From the NCBI GenBank assembly GCA_034926865.1, contig JAYFQP010000024.1, positions 48,309 through 112,308 on the forward strand: DNA of 64,000 nucleotides. Direction: 5' to 3'. Of the stretch, positions 35,421-44,627 are shown one piece after another. The DNA comes from RGIG1902 sp034926865. GTDB lineage: Bacteria; Bacillota; Clostridia; Oscillospirales; Butyricicoccaceae. The notes under the pieces were generated by a model, which saw nothing but the letters and a program-made list of their open reading frames with translations, was not told the origin of the DNA and made no database searches. Position 1 is the first letter of the stretch. Each line of letters opens with the position of its first letter. Position numbers and translations under genes: made by a program.

Positions 35421-36340
35421 TTCTTGGCTTTGACACAAGCAATTACAAAACCTCCGTGGCTCTTTATGACGATGTGACTGGTTTTTGGCGATCTGAGGGG
35501 AAATTCCTTGAGGTAGATCGAGGGCTTTTAGGGCTGAGACAGAGCGAAGCGCTGTTTCAGCATGTCAAGGCTATGCCAGAAGTAATTGCTCATTTTTCGG
35601 ATGAAATGATAAATATATCTGCTATAGGGTATTCGGATAAGCCAAGAGAGGTCGAGGGATCTTATATGCCTTGCTTTCTTGCGGGCAAATCTCTAGCAAA
35701 AAGTTTTTCAGCTTTGCTTTCTGTTCCGGCTTATTCGTTTTCACATCAACAGGGGCATTTGGCATCTGCGCTTTTTTCTATAAACAGGCTTGATATGCTG
35801 AAGGCTCCGTTTTTAGCGTGGCATTTATCTGGGGGCACTACGGAACTTCTACTTGTAAAACCTGATAATAAACTTATGTTTACCGCGACAATAATCGGCG
35901 GAACAAAAGACATTTCAGCCGGACAGGCTATCGACAGATGCGGAGTTGCATTGTCCATGCCGTTTCCAGCAGGTAAATATGTAGAAGAAAGTGCGATTTT
36001 ATCTGTAAATACAGATTGCTTTACAGCACGCTGTGATGAAGGGTATTTTTCTCTATCTGGGCTTGAAAACAAATTTAAGGCTATGATAGAACGGGGAGAG
36101 CGTTCAGAGGATATCTGCCGTTTTACTCTTTGCTCGGTTTCTTCTACCGTATTAAAAGTGACAAAATGGGCTATGCAAAAATACTCTGGGCTTCCGGTAG
36201 TTTTTTCCGGAGGTGTCTCTGTGTGTTCTATCCTGAGAGAATACTTTAAAATGGATAATGTTTTTTTTGCCGAAAAGGGTCTTGGAGGCGATAACGCTTT
36301 GGGTGCGGCCATTCTGGCGCAAATGGAGATGAATAGATGA
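35417..36340 (+). CDS. Peptidase M22 / TsaD-paralogous ASKHA protein
   Basis: 307-aa member of the Kae1/TsaD superfamily. It has ILGFDTSNYKTSVALYD at the start, the metal-binding HQQGH (His110, His114), the LSGGTTELLLV nucleotide region, and a C-terminal GGDNALGAA with the third ligand Asp. It is shorter and more divergent than bona fide TsaD (t6A synthesis), which is normally about 335-340 aa, so it is called a paralogue. This extra copy sits between nusB and xseA in many Clostridia. The function is unknown; the ligands suggest an ATP-dependent carbamoyl-transfer-like activity is possible. Confidence 0.85.
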   Translation: MILGFDTSNYKTSVALYDDVTGFWRSEGKFLEVDRGLLGLRQSEALFQHVKAMPEVIAHFSDEMINISAIGYSDKPREVEGSYMPCFLAGKSLAKSFSALLSVPAYSFSHQQGHLASALFSINRLDMLKAPFLAWHLSGGTTELLLVKPDNKLMFTATIIGGTKDISAGQAIDRCGVALSMPFPAGKYVEESAILSVNTDCFTARCDEGYFSLSGLENKFKAMIERGERSEDICRFTLCSVSSTVLKVTKWAMQKYSGLPVVFSGGVSVCSILREYFKMDNVFFAEKGLGGDNALGAAILAQMEMNR

Positions 36341-37560
36341 CACAGACCGCAGTTACGGTATCTCAGCTAAATGAATATATAAAAAATCTTTTTTCGGCTG
36401 ACCGCACGCTTTCAAATGTATACATTACGGGTGAAATATCAAACTTCAAGCGCCATTCTTCCGGACATCTTTACTTTACGCTCAAGGATGAAGAATCAGT
36501 AATTTCTGCGATTATGTTCAGGGGTGATGCCATGAAAATGAGATTTGCTCCTAACAGTGGTATGAAGGTGCTGGTTTTTGGAAAAGTCAGTGTCTACCCT
36601 AAAAGTGGGCAGTATCAAGTATATGTTACGTCCATGCAGCCGGATGGCATAGGTTCGCTGTATATGGCTTTCGAACAGCTTAAGGAAAAGCTTTATAAAA
36701 TGGGTCTGTTCGAGGCTTCACATAAAAAGCAGCTTCCCAAGTTTCCTCAAAAGATCGCCCTTATAACATCGCCAACCGGGGCTGCTGTCAGAGATATGAT
36801 CAGGATACTGCGGCATAGATATCCTATTTGTGACATTATTGTATGCCCAGTCAAGGTTCAGGGAATAGGTGCGGCAGAAGAAATTGCTGGGATGATTGGT
36901 TATGTCAATGAGTATAAGCTTTGTGATTTAATAATAACAGGCAGAGGCGGAGGGTCTCTTGAAGACCTATGGGCCTTTAACGAGGAAATTGTTGCTCTTG
37001 CTATCCATAAAAGCACTATTCCTGTAATATCCGCTGTCGGGCATGAGCCGGATATAACCATATCAGACTATGTCGCCGATAAAAGAGCAGCCACGCCGTC
37101 AAATGCCGCTGAAATTGCTGTCTGTGATCAAAACGAGCTGATACCTGCCCTCAGGGATTTATCATTACGAATAGAGCGTTTTATGAGGAGCAGAATAGAA
37201 GGATACCGGCAAAGGCTGCAGGCTATATCTCAGAAACCTGTTATGGAAAGCCCATATGAATATTTAAATGAGCAAAGAATGCATCTTGCGCTTATAGAGC
37301 AGCAGCTTTCAGTGGTACAGAACCTTGCCATTGAGCGGGGACGGCACAGATACTGTCAAATTGCCGCCTCGCTTGAAGCGCTTAGCCCGTTAAAAGTGCT
37401 TTCAAGAGGGTATTCTATGGTGTCGGGCAAATCAGGAGTAATAAAAAGTTCCTATGATATAAATGCCGGAGACAGCATAAAGATAACTTTTGCTGACGGA
37501 TACGGCAAATGTACTGTTGACAGCGTTGCCCCAAATGAAAAGGAGAAAAACGATGGCTAA
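36337..37560 (+). CDS. xseA: Exodeoxyribonuclease VII large subunit
   Basis: Catalytic subunit of the bidirectional single-strand exonuclease. N-terminal OB fold (YITGEISNFKRHSSGHLYFTLKD, in pieces), then the catalytic domain with IALITSPTGAAVRDMIRILR and ITGRGGGSLEDLWAFNEE, followed by a long helical region and a C-terminal VLSRGYSMV block. Length 407 aa. ATG 36337 overlaps the M22 gene (ATGA), and the end overlaps xseB by 8 bp. Confidence 0.96.
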   Translation: MTQTAVTVSQLNEYIKNLFSADRTLSNVYITGEISNFKRHSSGHLYFTLKDEESVISAIMFRGDAMKMRFAPNSGMKVLVFGKVSVYPKSGQYQVYVTSMQPDGIGSLYMAFEQLKEKLYKMGLFEASHKKQLPKFPQKIALITSPTGAAVRDMIRILRHRYPICDIIVCPVKVQGIGAAEEIAGMIGYVNEYKLCDLIITGRGGGSLEDLWAFNEEIVALAIHKSTIPVISAVGHEPDITISDYVADKRAATPSNAAEIAVCDQNELIPALRDLSLRIERFMRSRIEGYRQRLQAISQKPVMESPYEYLNEQRMHLALIEQQLSVVQNLAIERGRHRYCQIAASLEALSPLKVLSRGYSMVSGKSGVIKSSYDINAGDSIKITFADGYGKCTVDSVAPNEKEKNDG

Positions 37561-37780
37561 AAAGTTTGTTTTTGAAGAAGCGGTTTCTCGCCTGGAGGAA
37601 ATAGTTAAACAGCTTGAAAAGGGAGATGTTCCTTTGGATAAGAGCCTTGAGCTTTTTGAGGAAGGTACAGGGCTCATAAAAAAGTGCGGATCTGCCCTTG
37701 ACAAAGCAGAGCAGCGTGTGACGCTACTTGTAAAGACGGACAACGGCCCTGAAGAGACAAGCTTTGAGGAGGAAGAATAG
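37553..37780 (+). CDS. xseB: Exodeoxyribonuclease VII small subunit
   Basis: 75-aa helical subunit of exonuclease VII. The signature FEEAVSRLEEIVKQLEKGDVPLDKSLELFEEG (in two blocks) is complete. Start ATG 37553 after AGGAGAAAAA, overlapping xseA by 8 bp in another frame, which suits equimolar or coupled expression. It is followed by ispA after 2 bp. Confidence 0.95.
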   Translation: MAKKFVFEEAVSRLEEIVKQLEKGDVPLDKSLELFEEGTGLIKKCGSALDKAEQRVTLLVKTDNGPEETSFEEEE

Positions 37781-37782
37781 CA

Positions 37783-38670
37783 ATGGGCGAGACTCCTAAA
37801 AAGCTTGATAAATACGCTAAAATGGTTGAAAAAAGATTGGATGAGCTTTTTCCAAACAGTGAATCCTTCGCAGATGATCTTTTTTCTGCTTGCCGTTACA
37901 GTCTTTTAGGGGGAGGGAAAAGGCTTAGACCATTTTTATGCCTTACCTTTTATTCTCTTTGCGGGGGCATGTCAGAGGATGCGATTTCATTTGCTTCTGC
38001 TATAGAGATGATACACACTTACTCGCTTATTCATGATGATCTTCCGTGTATGGATGATTCCGATTACCGTCGCGGCAAACTATCTTGCCACAAGGTATAT
38101 GGTTATCCCCAGGCAGTTTTGGCAGGGGATGCGCTTTTAAATCGTGCGTTTGAGGTTCTGTCTTCTCCCTTGGCAAATATCCAGCCATCCAATGTTCTTT
38201 CGGCAATGAATGCCATGGCATATGCCTCTGGAATTTATGGAATGATAGGAGGACAGATGATTGATTTGTCAATAGAGGGCAAGAAGTGCAGTAAAGAGCA
38301 GCTTTGGAAAATGGATGAACTTAAAACAGCGGTTCTTATAGCGGGCGCATGCAAAAGTGGCTGCTGTCTTGCAGGAGCAGATGAAAGTAAGATCAATGCT
38401 GCTTATGAGTATGGAAAATGTCTAGGCGTGGCATTTCAGATTAGAGACGACATGCTTGATGAGGCCGGGGATGCTGCCCTTTTGGGAAAACCTATGGGTG
38501 AGGACGTAAAAAACGGCAAGAATACATTTGTCTCTTACTATGGAATGGATAAATGCGAAATACTTATAGCTGAACTTACTGAAAAGGCTATAAGCTATGC
38601 CGAAAGCTTCGGTAGAGGAGCGGCTGAGCTAAAAGAAATAGCTCTGTGGCTTACAGACAGAAAGTATTGA
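37783..38670 (+). CDS. ispA: Farnesyl/geranyl diphosphate synthase (polyprenyl synthetase)
   Basis: Trans-prenyltransferase that condenses IPP with DMAPP and GPP. GGGKRLRP substrate block, the first Asp-rich motif HDDLPCMDDSDYRRG, and the second motif RDDMLDEAGD are all present; 295 aa. ATG after GAGGAGGAAG, 2 bp behind xseB. With dxs downstream and ispH elsewhere in the window it indicates use of the DXP pathway. Confidence 0.95.
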   Translation: MGETPKKLDKYAKMVEKRLDELFPNSESFADDLFSACRYSLLGGGKRLRPFLCLTFYSLCGGMSEDAISFASAIEMIHTYSLIHDDLPCMDDSDYRRGKLSCHKVYGYPQAVLAGDALLNRAFEVLSSPLANIQPSNVLSAMNAMAYASGIYGMIGGQMIDLSIEGKKCSKEQLWKMDELKTAVLIAGACKSGCCLAGADESKINAAYEYGKCLGVAFQIRDDMLDEAGDAALLGKPMGEDVKNGKNTFVSYYGMDKCEILIAELTEKAISYAESFGRGAAELKEIALWLTDRKY

Positions 38671-38725
38671 TATTGAATTTTAATCAAAGATTATTCCTTA
38701 TGGAAATGTCCAGAAGAAGGTGTAA

Positions 38726-38755
38726 TTGGCACAAATATGCATTTTGTGTTATAAT
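38726..38755 (+). promoter_or_regulatory. Sigma-A-type promoter of dxs
   Basis: TTGGCA (38726-38731), 18 bp, TATAAT (38750-38755) with an upstream TG giving an extended -10. One of the strongest promoters in the window. Confidence 0.75.
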
Positions 38756-38761
38756 ACTTTC

Positions 38762-38894
38762 AAGAGGTTAAACGAACAATATTGGCCCTGTTATCTAGAT
38801 ATGTTTCAGAAAAGTTTCTCGTTTGACTACAATTTTGCTCTGAAAACAGTACTGCAGTTTACGCATATAAGCTTTTTCACAGAGGTTATTATAA
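38762..38894 (+). other. Long 5' leader of dxs
   Basis: About 130 nt between the predicted transcription start and the dxs ATG. No coding potential, no terminator with T-run and no recognised riboswitch; weak local hairpins only. Confidence 0.4.
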
Positions 38895-40748
38895 ATGGAG
38901 CATGACACAACTCTCGATAAGGTTAATTATCCAAGCGATGTAAAGCTGTTAAGCTTTGCGGAGCTGGACACTTTGTGCGCCGAGATAAGGGAATTTCTTA
39001 TTGAGAATGTTTCAAAAACCGGAGGACATCTGGCTTCAAATTTAGGCGTAGTTGAAATAACCGTTGGGATTCATCGTGTTTTCAACTGCCCTGTAGACAA
39101 TATAATTTTCGACGTAGGGCATCAGTCTTATGTACATAAAATACTTACTGGACGCAAAGATAGGTTCGATACGTTGAGAATGCTTGATGGAATGAGCGGA
39201 TTCCAGCGCCCTTCTGAAAGCCCCTATGACTGTTTTGTCACAGGACATGCATCAAATTCAATCTCTGCCGCATTGGGAATGGCTAGGGCAAGAACGCTTG
39301 CAGGCCGCCACAATGAGGTGCTATGCGTTATAGGCGACGGCGCATTAACCGGCGGTATGGCCTATGAAGCGCTTAATGATGCGGGGCAGTCCGGCGAAAA
39401 AATGATAGTTGTTTTTAACGACAACGAAATGTCTATAAGTAAAAATGTGGGAGCTGTAGCAAAGCGGCTGTCTCATATGCGTTCAAGGCCGACGTACCTT
39501 AGGCTGAAAAACAGGGTAAAGGCATTTTTGTCATATTTTAAAAATGGTCAGGAGATCATTGACACAATTTCAAAAATCAAGGCCAGATTAAGAAAGGCCA
39601 TACTAAAAGAAAGCCTTTTTGAGCTTTTGGGTTTTAGGTATCTTGGGCCTGTAGATGGCAATGATATTGACTCTGTCTGTGCTCTTTTGGAAGAGGCTAA
39701 GGCATACAACGGGCCGGTCGTAGTTCATTTTAAAACCATTAAAGGCAGGGGGTATCACCCATCAGAAGTAAGCCCGTGGGATTATCACGGCGTTTCACCC
39801 TTTGATATGGTGACTGGGAAAAAGGATTGTGCCTCCGACACATTCTCAGATGTCTTCGGAAAAATTATGTGCGATCTTGCGGAAGAGGATGACCGTATAT
39901 GTGCCGTAACAGCCGCCATGGAGGACGGCACCGGGCTGAGTTCATTTTCGGCGCGCTATCCAAGCCGATTTTTTGACGTTGGGATAGCAGAAGGGCATGC
40001 TGTTTCTATGGCCTCAGGCATGGCCTCTCAGGGTGCAAAACCGGTTTTTGCGGTATATTCCTCTTTTTTGCAGCGCGGATATGATCAGCTGATACATGAT
40101 GTTGCCATAGCAAAAAATCACGTTGTATTTGCGGTAGACAGGGCAGGGCTCGTGGGGGCAGATGGGGAGACTCATCAGGGAACTTTTGATGTGGCATACC
40201 TATTATCGGTTCCGGGCGTTAAGATTTTTTCGCCGTCCTCGTATGCAGAGCTTGAATCGGCCATGAAACAGGCTATATACTTTGAAAATGGGCCTGTGGC
40301 TGTACGCTTTCCAAGAGGCGGGCAGCTTGAATACATGGATAACTCTTTCAGATCAAGCTGTCATATTTTGCATGAAGGCAAAGATGTCACTATTGCAGGG
40401 TATGGCATTATGATAAACCATATCCTTGAGGCATCAAGGCTTCTTGAAAAGGCAGGTATATCAGCCGAAGTAGTTAAAATAAATGAGCTCTCATCATTTA
40501 ATACTGATATGCTATTTACCTCCATCAGAAAAACAGGCGCTTTGATAGTCGCGGAAGACTGCGTTTCCGGCGGATGTCTTGGAGAGAAAATTGCCTCGGA
40601 GCTTTTGATTTGCGGCGTTGCTCCAAAATTGGGGCTTGTAAACCTTGGAGATCGGTTTATACCACATGGAAAGGTTGAAGAGCTATGGTCTCGTTTTGGA
40701 ATCGACGCCGAGGCCATCGCCTCAAAAGCTAAGGAGATAACCAGATGA
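38895..40748 (+). CDS. dxs: 1-deoxy-D-xylulose-5-phosphate synthase
   Basis: Thiamine-diphosphate enzyme that condenses pyruvate and glyceraldehyde 3-phosphate, the first step of the DXP route to isoprenoids. The N-terminal HLASNLGVVEITVGIHRVF block, the ThDP motif GDGALTGGMAYEALNDAG with downstream FNDNEMSISKNVG, the middle domain AVTAAMEDGTGL...F.DVGIAEGHAV, and the C-terminal transketolase domain are complete; 617 aa. ATG after AGAGGT, with its own promoter; coupled to tlyA (ATGA overlap). Confidence 0.97.
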   Translation: MEHDTTLDKVNYPSDVKLLSFAELDTLCAEIREFLIENVSKTGGHLASNLGVVEITVGIHRVFNCPVDNIIFDVGHQSYVHKILTGRKDRFDTLRMLDGMSGFQRPSESPYDCFVTGHASNSISAALGMARARTLAGRHNEVLCVIGDGALTGGMAYEALNDAGQSGEKMIVVFNDNEMSISKNVGAVAKRLSHMRSRPTYLRLKNRVKAFLSYFKNGQEIIDTISKIKARLRKAILKESLFELLGFRYLGPVDGNDIDSVCALLEEAKAYNGPVVVHFKTIKGRGYHPSEVSPWDYHGVSPFDMVTGKKDCASDTFSDVFGKIMCDLAEEDDRICAVTAAMEDGTGLSSFSARYPSRFFDVGIAEGHAVSMASGMASQGAKPVFAVYSSFLQRGYDQLIHDVAIAKNHVVFAVDRAGLVGADGETHQGTFDVAYLLSVPGVKIFSPSSYAELESAMKQAIYFENGPVAVRFPRGGQLEYMDNSFRSSCHILHEGKDVTIAGYGIMINHILEASRLLEKAGISAEVVKINELSSFNTDMLFTSIRKTGALIVAEDCVSGGCLGEKIASELLICGVAPKLGLVNLGDRFIPHGKVEELWSRFGIDAEAIASKAKEITR

Positions 40749-41542
40749 CAGAGAAAAAAAGACTTGATGTTCTGCTTGTTGAACAGGGGTTTGAGCAGAG
40801 CCGAGAGCGAGCCAAAGCGCTTGTTATGAGCGGAATTGTTTATGTTAATGATCAAAAAGCAGAAAGTGCAGGCCAAGCTTATCCTCTTGATATAAGAATA
40901 GATGTCAGGGGAAGCAGCCTTAAATATGTCAGCCGCGGAGGGCTAAAGCTTGAAAAGGCCCTTGATTATTTTAATGTAGACCCTCTTGAAAAGATCGTTA
41001 TGGATATAGGAGCATCAACAGGGGGCTTTACTGATTGCCTTTTGCAGAGGGGAGCTGAGAAGGTATATGCAGTAGATGTTGGATACGGGCAACTTGCATG
41101 GAGCGTCAGGACAAATCCAAAGGTAATCTGCATGGAACGCTGCAATATACGTTATGTGACTCCAGATCAGATAGCAGAACCCCTTGATCTGGCGGTTATT
41201 GATGTATCCTTCATTTCTCTCAGGCTGGTATTGCCTGCCGTAAAGCCTTTGCTGGCACCAAAAGGTGAGGTAATAGCTCTAATTAAGCCTCAGTTTGAAG
41301 CCGGGAGAGAGAAGGTTGGTAAAAAGGGTGTTGTGCGAGAGCCTGTTACTCACATCGAAGTTATAGAAAATATCCTTAATTTTGCGAAGGGAATTGGATT
41401 TTCTATAAAAGGGCTGACATTTTCGCCGATACGAGGTCCTGAGGGCAATATTGAGTTTCTTGTTTATCTGGCTCAAGATGAAGACAATGATGTAAATCCA
41501 AGTGAAATCGTTGCACAGGCTCACAGTGAGACAATAAAGTAG
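40745..41542 (+). CDS. tlyA: TlyA family rRNA (cytidine-2'-O)-methyltransferase
   Basis: 265-aa protein with an N-terminal S4 RNA-binding domain (RLDVLLVEQGFEQSRERAKA) and a FtsJ/RrmJ-type methyltransferase domain with the SAM motif MDIGASTGGFTDCLL and the catalytic K-D-K-E elements (for example LIKPQFEAGREKVGKKG). TlyA proteins 2'-O-methylate 16S and 23S rRNA. The dxs-tlyA-nadK-argR-recN order is the standard Firmicutes arrangement. Confidence 0.95.
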   Translation: MTEKKRLDVLLVEQGFEQSRERAKALVMSGIVYVNDQKAESAGQAYPLDIRIDVRGSSLKYVSRGGLKLEKALDYFNVDPLEKIVMDIGASTGGFTDCLLQRGAEKVYAVDVGYGQLAWSVRTNPKVICMERCNIRYVTPDQIAEPLDLAVIDVSFISLRLVLPAVKPLLAPKGEVIALIKPQFEAGREKVGKKGVVREPVTHIEVIENILNFAKGIGFSIKGLTFSPIRGPEGNIEFLVYLAQDEDNDVNPSEIVAQAHSETIK

Positions 41543-41550
41543 GTGATAGT

Positions 41551-42417
41551 ACGGATAAAGTTTTTGTTTTTCCTAACCCGACGAGGGATAATGCGCTGAA
41601 AGCACTTCCAGAGATACTTGATTATCTTCTCGGGGAGGGATTTACTGTGTATATGCAGGATATTTTCAGCCCGCTTTTAGCTGATGAATATCCAATCGTT
41701 TCTTTCCTGACAACAGAGGAAGCAATAAAGGCCAGCAGTTTTGTTCTGGTAGTAGGTGGAGACGGAACTATACTTCATGTTTCAGCTTTTGCCGCCCGGT
41801 ATCATAAGCCTGTTCTTGGTATTAATCTCGGAACAATAGGTTTTCTGTCTGAACTCGATTTGAGAGATATAGAGATGCTTAGGCGTGTAAAAAGCGGTGG
41901 CTATCAGCTTGATGAGCGTATACTTATAGATGTTTGCGTGAAAAACTCTATGGAAGAAATTACATTTTACGCAACAGGGCTTAATGATGCGGCGATAATG
42001 AAGGGCGATATATCAAAGATAATAAAGCTTTTAATCTATGTTAACGGCCGTAAAGTAATGGGCTTTTCTGGGGATGGTGCCGTTGTATGTACGCCAACGG
42101 GTTCAACGGCATACTCCCTTTCGGCAGGAGGACCAATACTTGAGCCAAGCAGTTTCTGTATTGCGGTAACTCCGGTATGCCCACATTCGCTGGCAATAAA
42201 ATCTTTTGTGGTTTCTGCTGATAGAGAAATAGAGATAGCTCTTCCGCCGCAGAATAACTCTGTTCAGCTTTCTGTGGATGGATATCAGAACAAAAAGCTT
42301 GAACCTGACGAGAGAATTATTGTAAAAAAGTCAGAAAAAACATTGTCGCTTATAAGACTAAAAGGTATAGTCTTTTACGAGAGGATAAATCAAAAGTTGT
42401 CAAATGAGAGGTTATAA
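41551..42417 (+). CDS. nadK: NAD kinase, probable ACG start
   Basis: Phosphorylates NAD to NADP; about 288 aa. GGDGT (near residue 69-73), TPTGSTAYSLSAGGP and the PHSLA.KSFVVSAD region are intact. The conserved N-terminus (DKVFVFPNPTRDNALK) lies upstream of every in-frame ATG, GTG or TTG: the first is GTG 41647, which would delete 32 family-conserved residues. An in-frame stop at 41527 limits extension. AGGTGAT (41541-41547) is correctly placed for the ACG at 41551, so initiation at ACG, or a T-to-C change of ATG, is the best reading. Between tlyA and argR. Confidence 0.9.
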   Translation, partial: TDKVFVFPNPTRDNALKALPEILDYLLGEGFTVYMQDIFSPLLADEYPIVSFLTTEEAIKASSFVLVVGGDGTILHVSAFAARYHKPVLGINLGTIGFLSELDLRDIEMLRRVKSGGYQLDERILIDVCVKNSMEEITFYATGLNDAAIMKGDISKIIKLLIYVNGRKVMGFSGDGAVVCTPTGSTAYSLSAGGPILEPSSFCIAVTPVCPHSLAIKSFVVSADREIEIALPPQNNSVQLSVDGYQNKKLEPDERIIVKKSEKTLSLIRLKGIVFYERINQKLSNERL

Positions 42418-42420
42418 ATT

Positions 42421-42873
42421 ATGAAGTTTAAACGACAGGCAGCAATTATGCAGATAATCTCCCAGTACGATATTAAAACGCAGGAGGAACTTTCTGACAG
42501 GCTGACGAACATGGGGTTTATGACTACACAGGCCACTATTTCCCGTGACATAAAGGAGCTTCGCCTTATAAAGGTAAGCTCGCTGTCAGGCGGATACAAG
42601 TATTCCTCTCCTTCAAAAGGCGATGATGCCGGCTTTCTTCCGAGACTCCGCACTATTTTCAAGGAATGTGTTATAGGCATCCAACAGGCTCAGAATCTTG
42701 TTGTCATCAGAACTATAACAGGTATGGCAAACGCCGCTGCTTATGCTATAGATCAGCTCAAGATTGAAAATATTATCGGTACCTTAGCCGGTGACGATAC
42801 TATTCTTGTAATCCTGCCAGACAACGAAAAGGCATCTCAATTCTGTGAGATTGCCGGCAATATGATGAAATAG
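42421..42873 (+). CDS. argR: Arginine repressor ArgR/AhrC
   Basis: Hexameric arginine-responsive regulator, 150 aa. The N-terminal winged helix contains the STISRD-type box (ATISRDIKELRLIKV), and the C-terminal arginine-binding domain has GMANAAAYAIDQ and IGTLAGDDTILVI. No arginine genes are in the window; its linkage to recN is the conserved AhrC-RecN arrangement. ATG 3 bp after nadK. Confidence 0.96.
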   Translation: MKFKRQAAIMQIISQYDIKTQEELSDRLTNMGFMTTQATISRDIKELRLIKVSSLSGGYKYSSPSKGDDAGFLPRLRTIFKECVIGIQQAQNLVVIRTITGMANAAAYAIDQLKIENIIGTLAGDDTILVILPDNEKASQFCEIAGNMMK

Positions 42874-42878
42874 CTATT

Positions 42879-44585
42879 ATGTTAAGGTCATTGTCAATTG
42901 AGAACATCGCCGTTATAGAGCGGGCAGACATCGATTTTGAAGATGGTTTCAGTGTTCTTTCCGGCGAGACTGGAGCGGGAAAGTCGATCATAATTGATTC
43001 GATCAATGCTATTTTGGGATTCAGGGTCAGCCGGGAGCTTATTCGTACAGGAACTTCGGCTGCCTTTGTGTCAGCTTATTTTGACAAGATTGATAAAAGT
43101 GCTATGGACAAAGCCCGCGAGATGGGCTTTGACATCCATGATGATACTATAATAATAAGCAGGGAAATGTATCTCGATGGGCGAAATTTATGCAAGATAA
43201 ATGGCAAGCCTGCTGTTTTATCAATGCTTAGGGATCTTTCCGGCATGCTTGTGAACATTCACGGCCAGCACGATGGCCAAAACCTTTTAGATGAAGCGCT
43301 GCATATAGATTATCTTGATGCTTTTGCGGGCCTTCATGGTCAGCTTTCGTTATTTGCTGAGCGATACGATACTCTTTTGCAGCTTAACAGGAATATAAAA
43401 TCACTTTCTCTGAGCAATGCTGATAAACAGCGAAGAGCTGAAATGCTTGCCGGTTATGTTGATGAGCTTAAAAAAGCAGAAATCGAAGAAGGCGAATACC
43501 AAAATCTTTTGACTCTGCGCTCGTCCCTGATTCGTTCGGAGAAGCTTGGCAGCTCTCTCAGCGAGGCAATGCTGCTTATTGCAGGAGACGAGGAGAAAAG
43601 CGGAGCGCTTACGCTTGTGAGCGAGAGCGTAAAGGAACTGGAAAGCTGCCGGGGAATGGACGGATCTATTCCTTCAATTTTATCTTCCGCACGCGATATT
43701 GAAGCGCTTTTAGGCGACCTTTCTTCTGAAATTTCGAAGAATTTTTTCAAGCTTGAGTTTTCCCCTGAGCTGCTAAGGGATACGGAAAAACGCCTTGATA
43801 TTATAAACGAACTTTCGGAAAAGCATAAAACCGAACCGGATTTTCTGCCAAAACTCTTAAAAGAGCTTGAATCGGAGCTTTCTGCTCTCATGGGAACAGA
43901 AGATAATCTTGAAGAGCTAAAAGCAAGATATGTGAGTATAAGAAACGAAGTATTTGCGTTGGCAAAGGATTTAACCTCAAAAAGGCTTGATGCTTCGGGA
44001 AGGCTGTCAATGCTCGTGGGTCAAGAGCTGGAACAGCTTGATATGCCCTCGGCAATAATGACTGTAGAGATAGAGTCTCAGGATAATCCCAAGGGAGTTC
44101 GTTTTACAAGAAAGGGCATTGATACTGTTAGATTTCTTCTTTCTACAAACAAGGGTGAAAGCCTTAAGCCTTTAAACAAAGTGGCTTCCGGCGGTGAGCT
44201 TTCAAGAATAATGCTTGCTATTAAAAAGGTGTTGTCAGCCAGCGAGCCTTCTTGTACAGCAATATTCGACGAGATAGATACCGGAGTCAGCGGAAGAGCA
44301 GCAAATAAGGTGGGGCAAAAGCTCTATGAGATATCACTTGGACGTCAGGTGCTTTGTATAACGCATTTGCCGCAGATAGCCTGCCTTGCCGATCATCACT
44401 ACAGGATAACCAAGCATGAAGAAGGCGAAAGGACATACACTAAGGTCGAACTTCTTTCCACGGCAGGTCGTATTGAAGAGATTTCAAGGCTGACCTCTGG
44501 GATAAATATAACCCAAGCCAGCTTGGAGAGTGCAAGGGATATGCTTTCAATGGCACTTGATTATAAGAAGTCCTTGACAAAATAA
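42879..44585 (+). CDS. recN: DNA repair protein RecN
   Basis: SMC-like ATPase that acts early at DNA double-strand breaks; 568 aa. Walker A GETGAGKSIIIDSI (about residues 30-43), a central coiled coil with a hinge-like region (about 150-380), ABC signature LSRIMLAIKKVL, and Walker B IFDEIDTGVSGRAA. ATG 42879 is 5 bp after argR and lacks a clear SD, suggesting translational coupling. The last plus-strand gene before the T-box leader. Confidence 0.96.
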   Translation: MLRSLSIENIAVIERADIDFEDGFSVLSGETGAGKSIIIDSINAILGFRVSRELIRTGTSAAFVSAYFDKIDKSAMDKAREMGFDIHDDTIIISREMYLDGRNLCKINGKPAVLSMLRDLSGMLVNIHGQHDGQNLLDEALHIDYLDAFAGLHGQLSLFAERYDTLLQLNRNIKSLSLSNADKQRRAEMLAGYVDELKKAEIEEGEYQNLLTLRSSLIRSEKLGSSLSEAMLLIAGDEEKSGALTLVSESVKELESCRGMDGSIPSILSSARDIEALLGDLSSEISKNFFKLEFSPELLRDTEKRLDIINELSEKHKTEPDFLPKLLKELESELSALMGTEDNLEELKARYVSIRNEVFALAKDLTSKRLDASGRLSMLVGQELEQLDMPSAIMTVEIESQDNPKGVRFTRKGIDTVRFLLSTNKGESLKPLNKVASGGELSRIMLAIKKVLSASEPSCTAIFDEIDTGVSGRAANKVGQKLYEISLGRQVLCITHLPQIACLADHHYRITKHEEGERTYTKVELLSTAGRIEEISRLTSGINITQASLESARDMLSMALDYKKSLTK

Positions 44586-44613
44586 TTGCCGTGCAATATG
44601 ATAACTATATATT
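44586..44613 (+). promoter_or_regulatory. Promoter of the tyrS T-box transcript
   Basis: TTGCCG (44586-44591), 16 bp, TATATT (44608-44613), directly after recN and before the T-box Stem I. Confidence 0.45.
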
Positions 44614-44627
44614 AATATCTTAAACGC

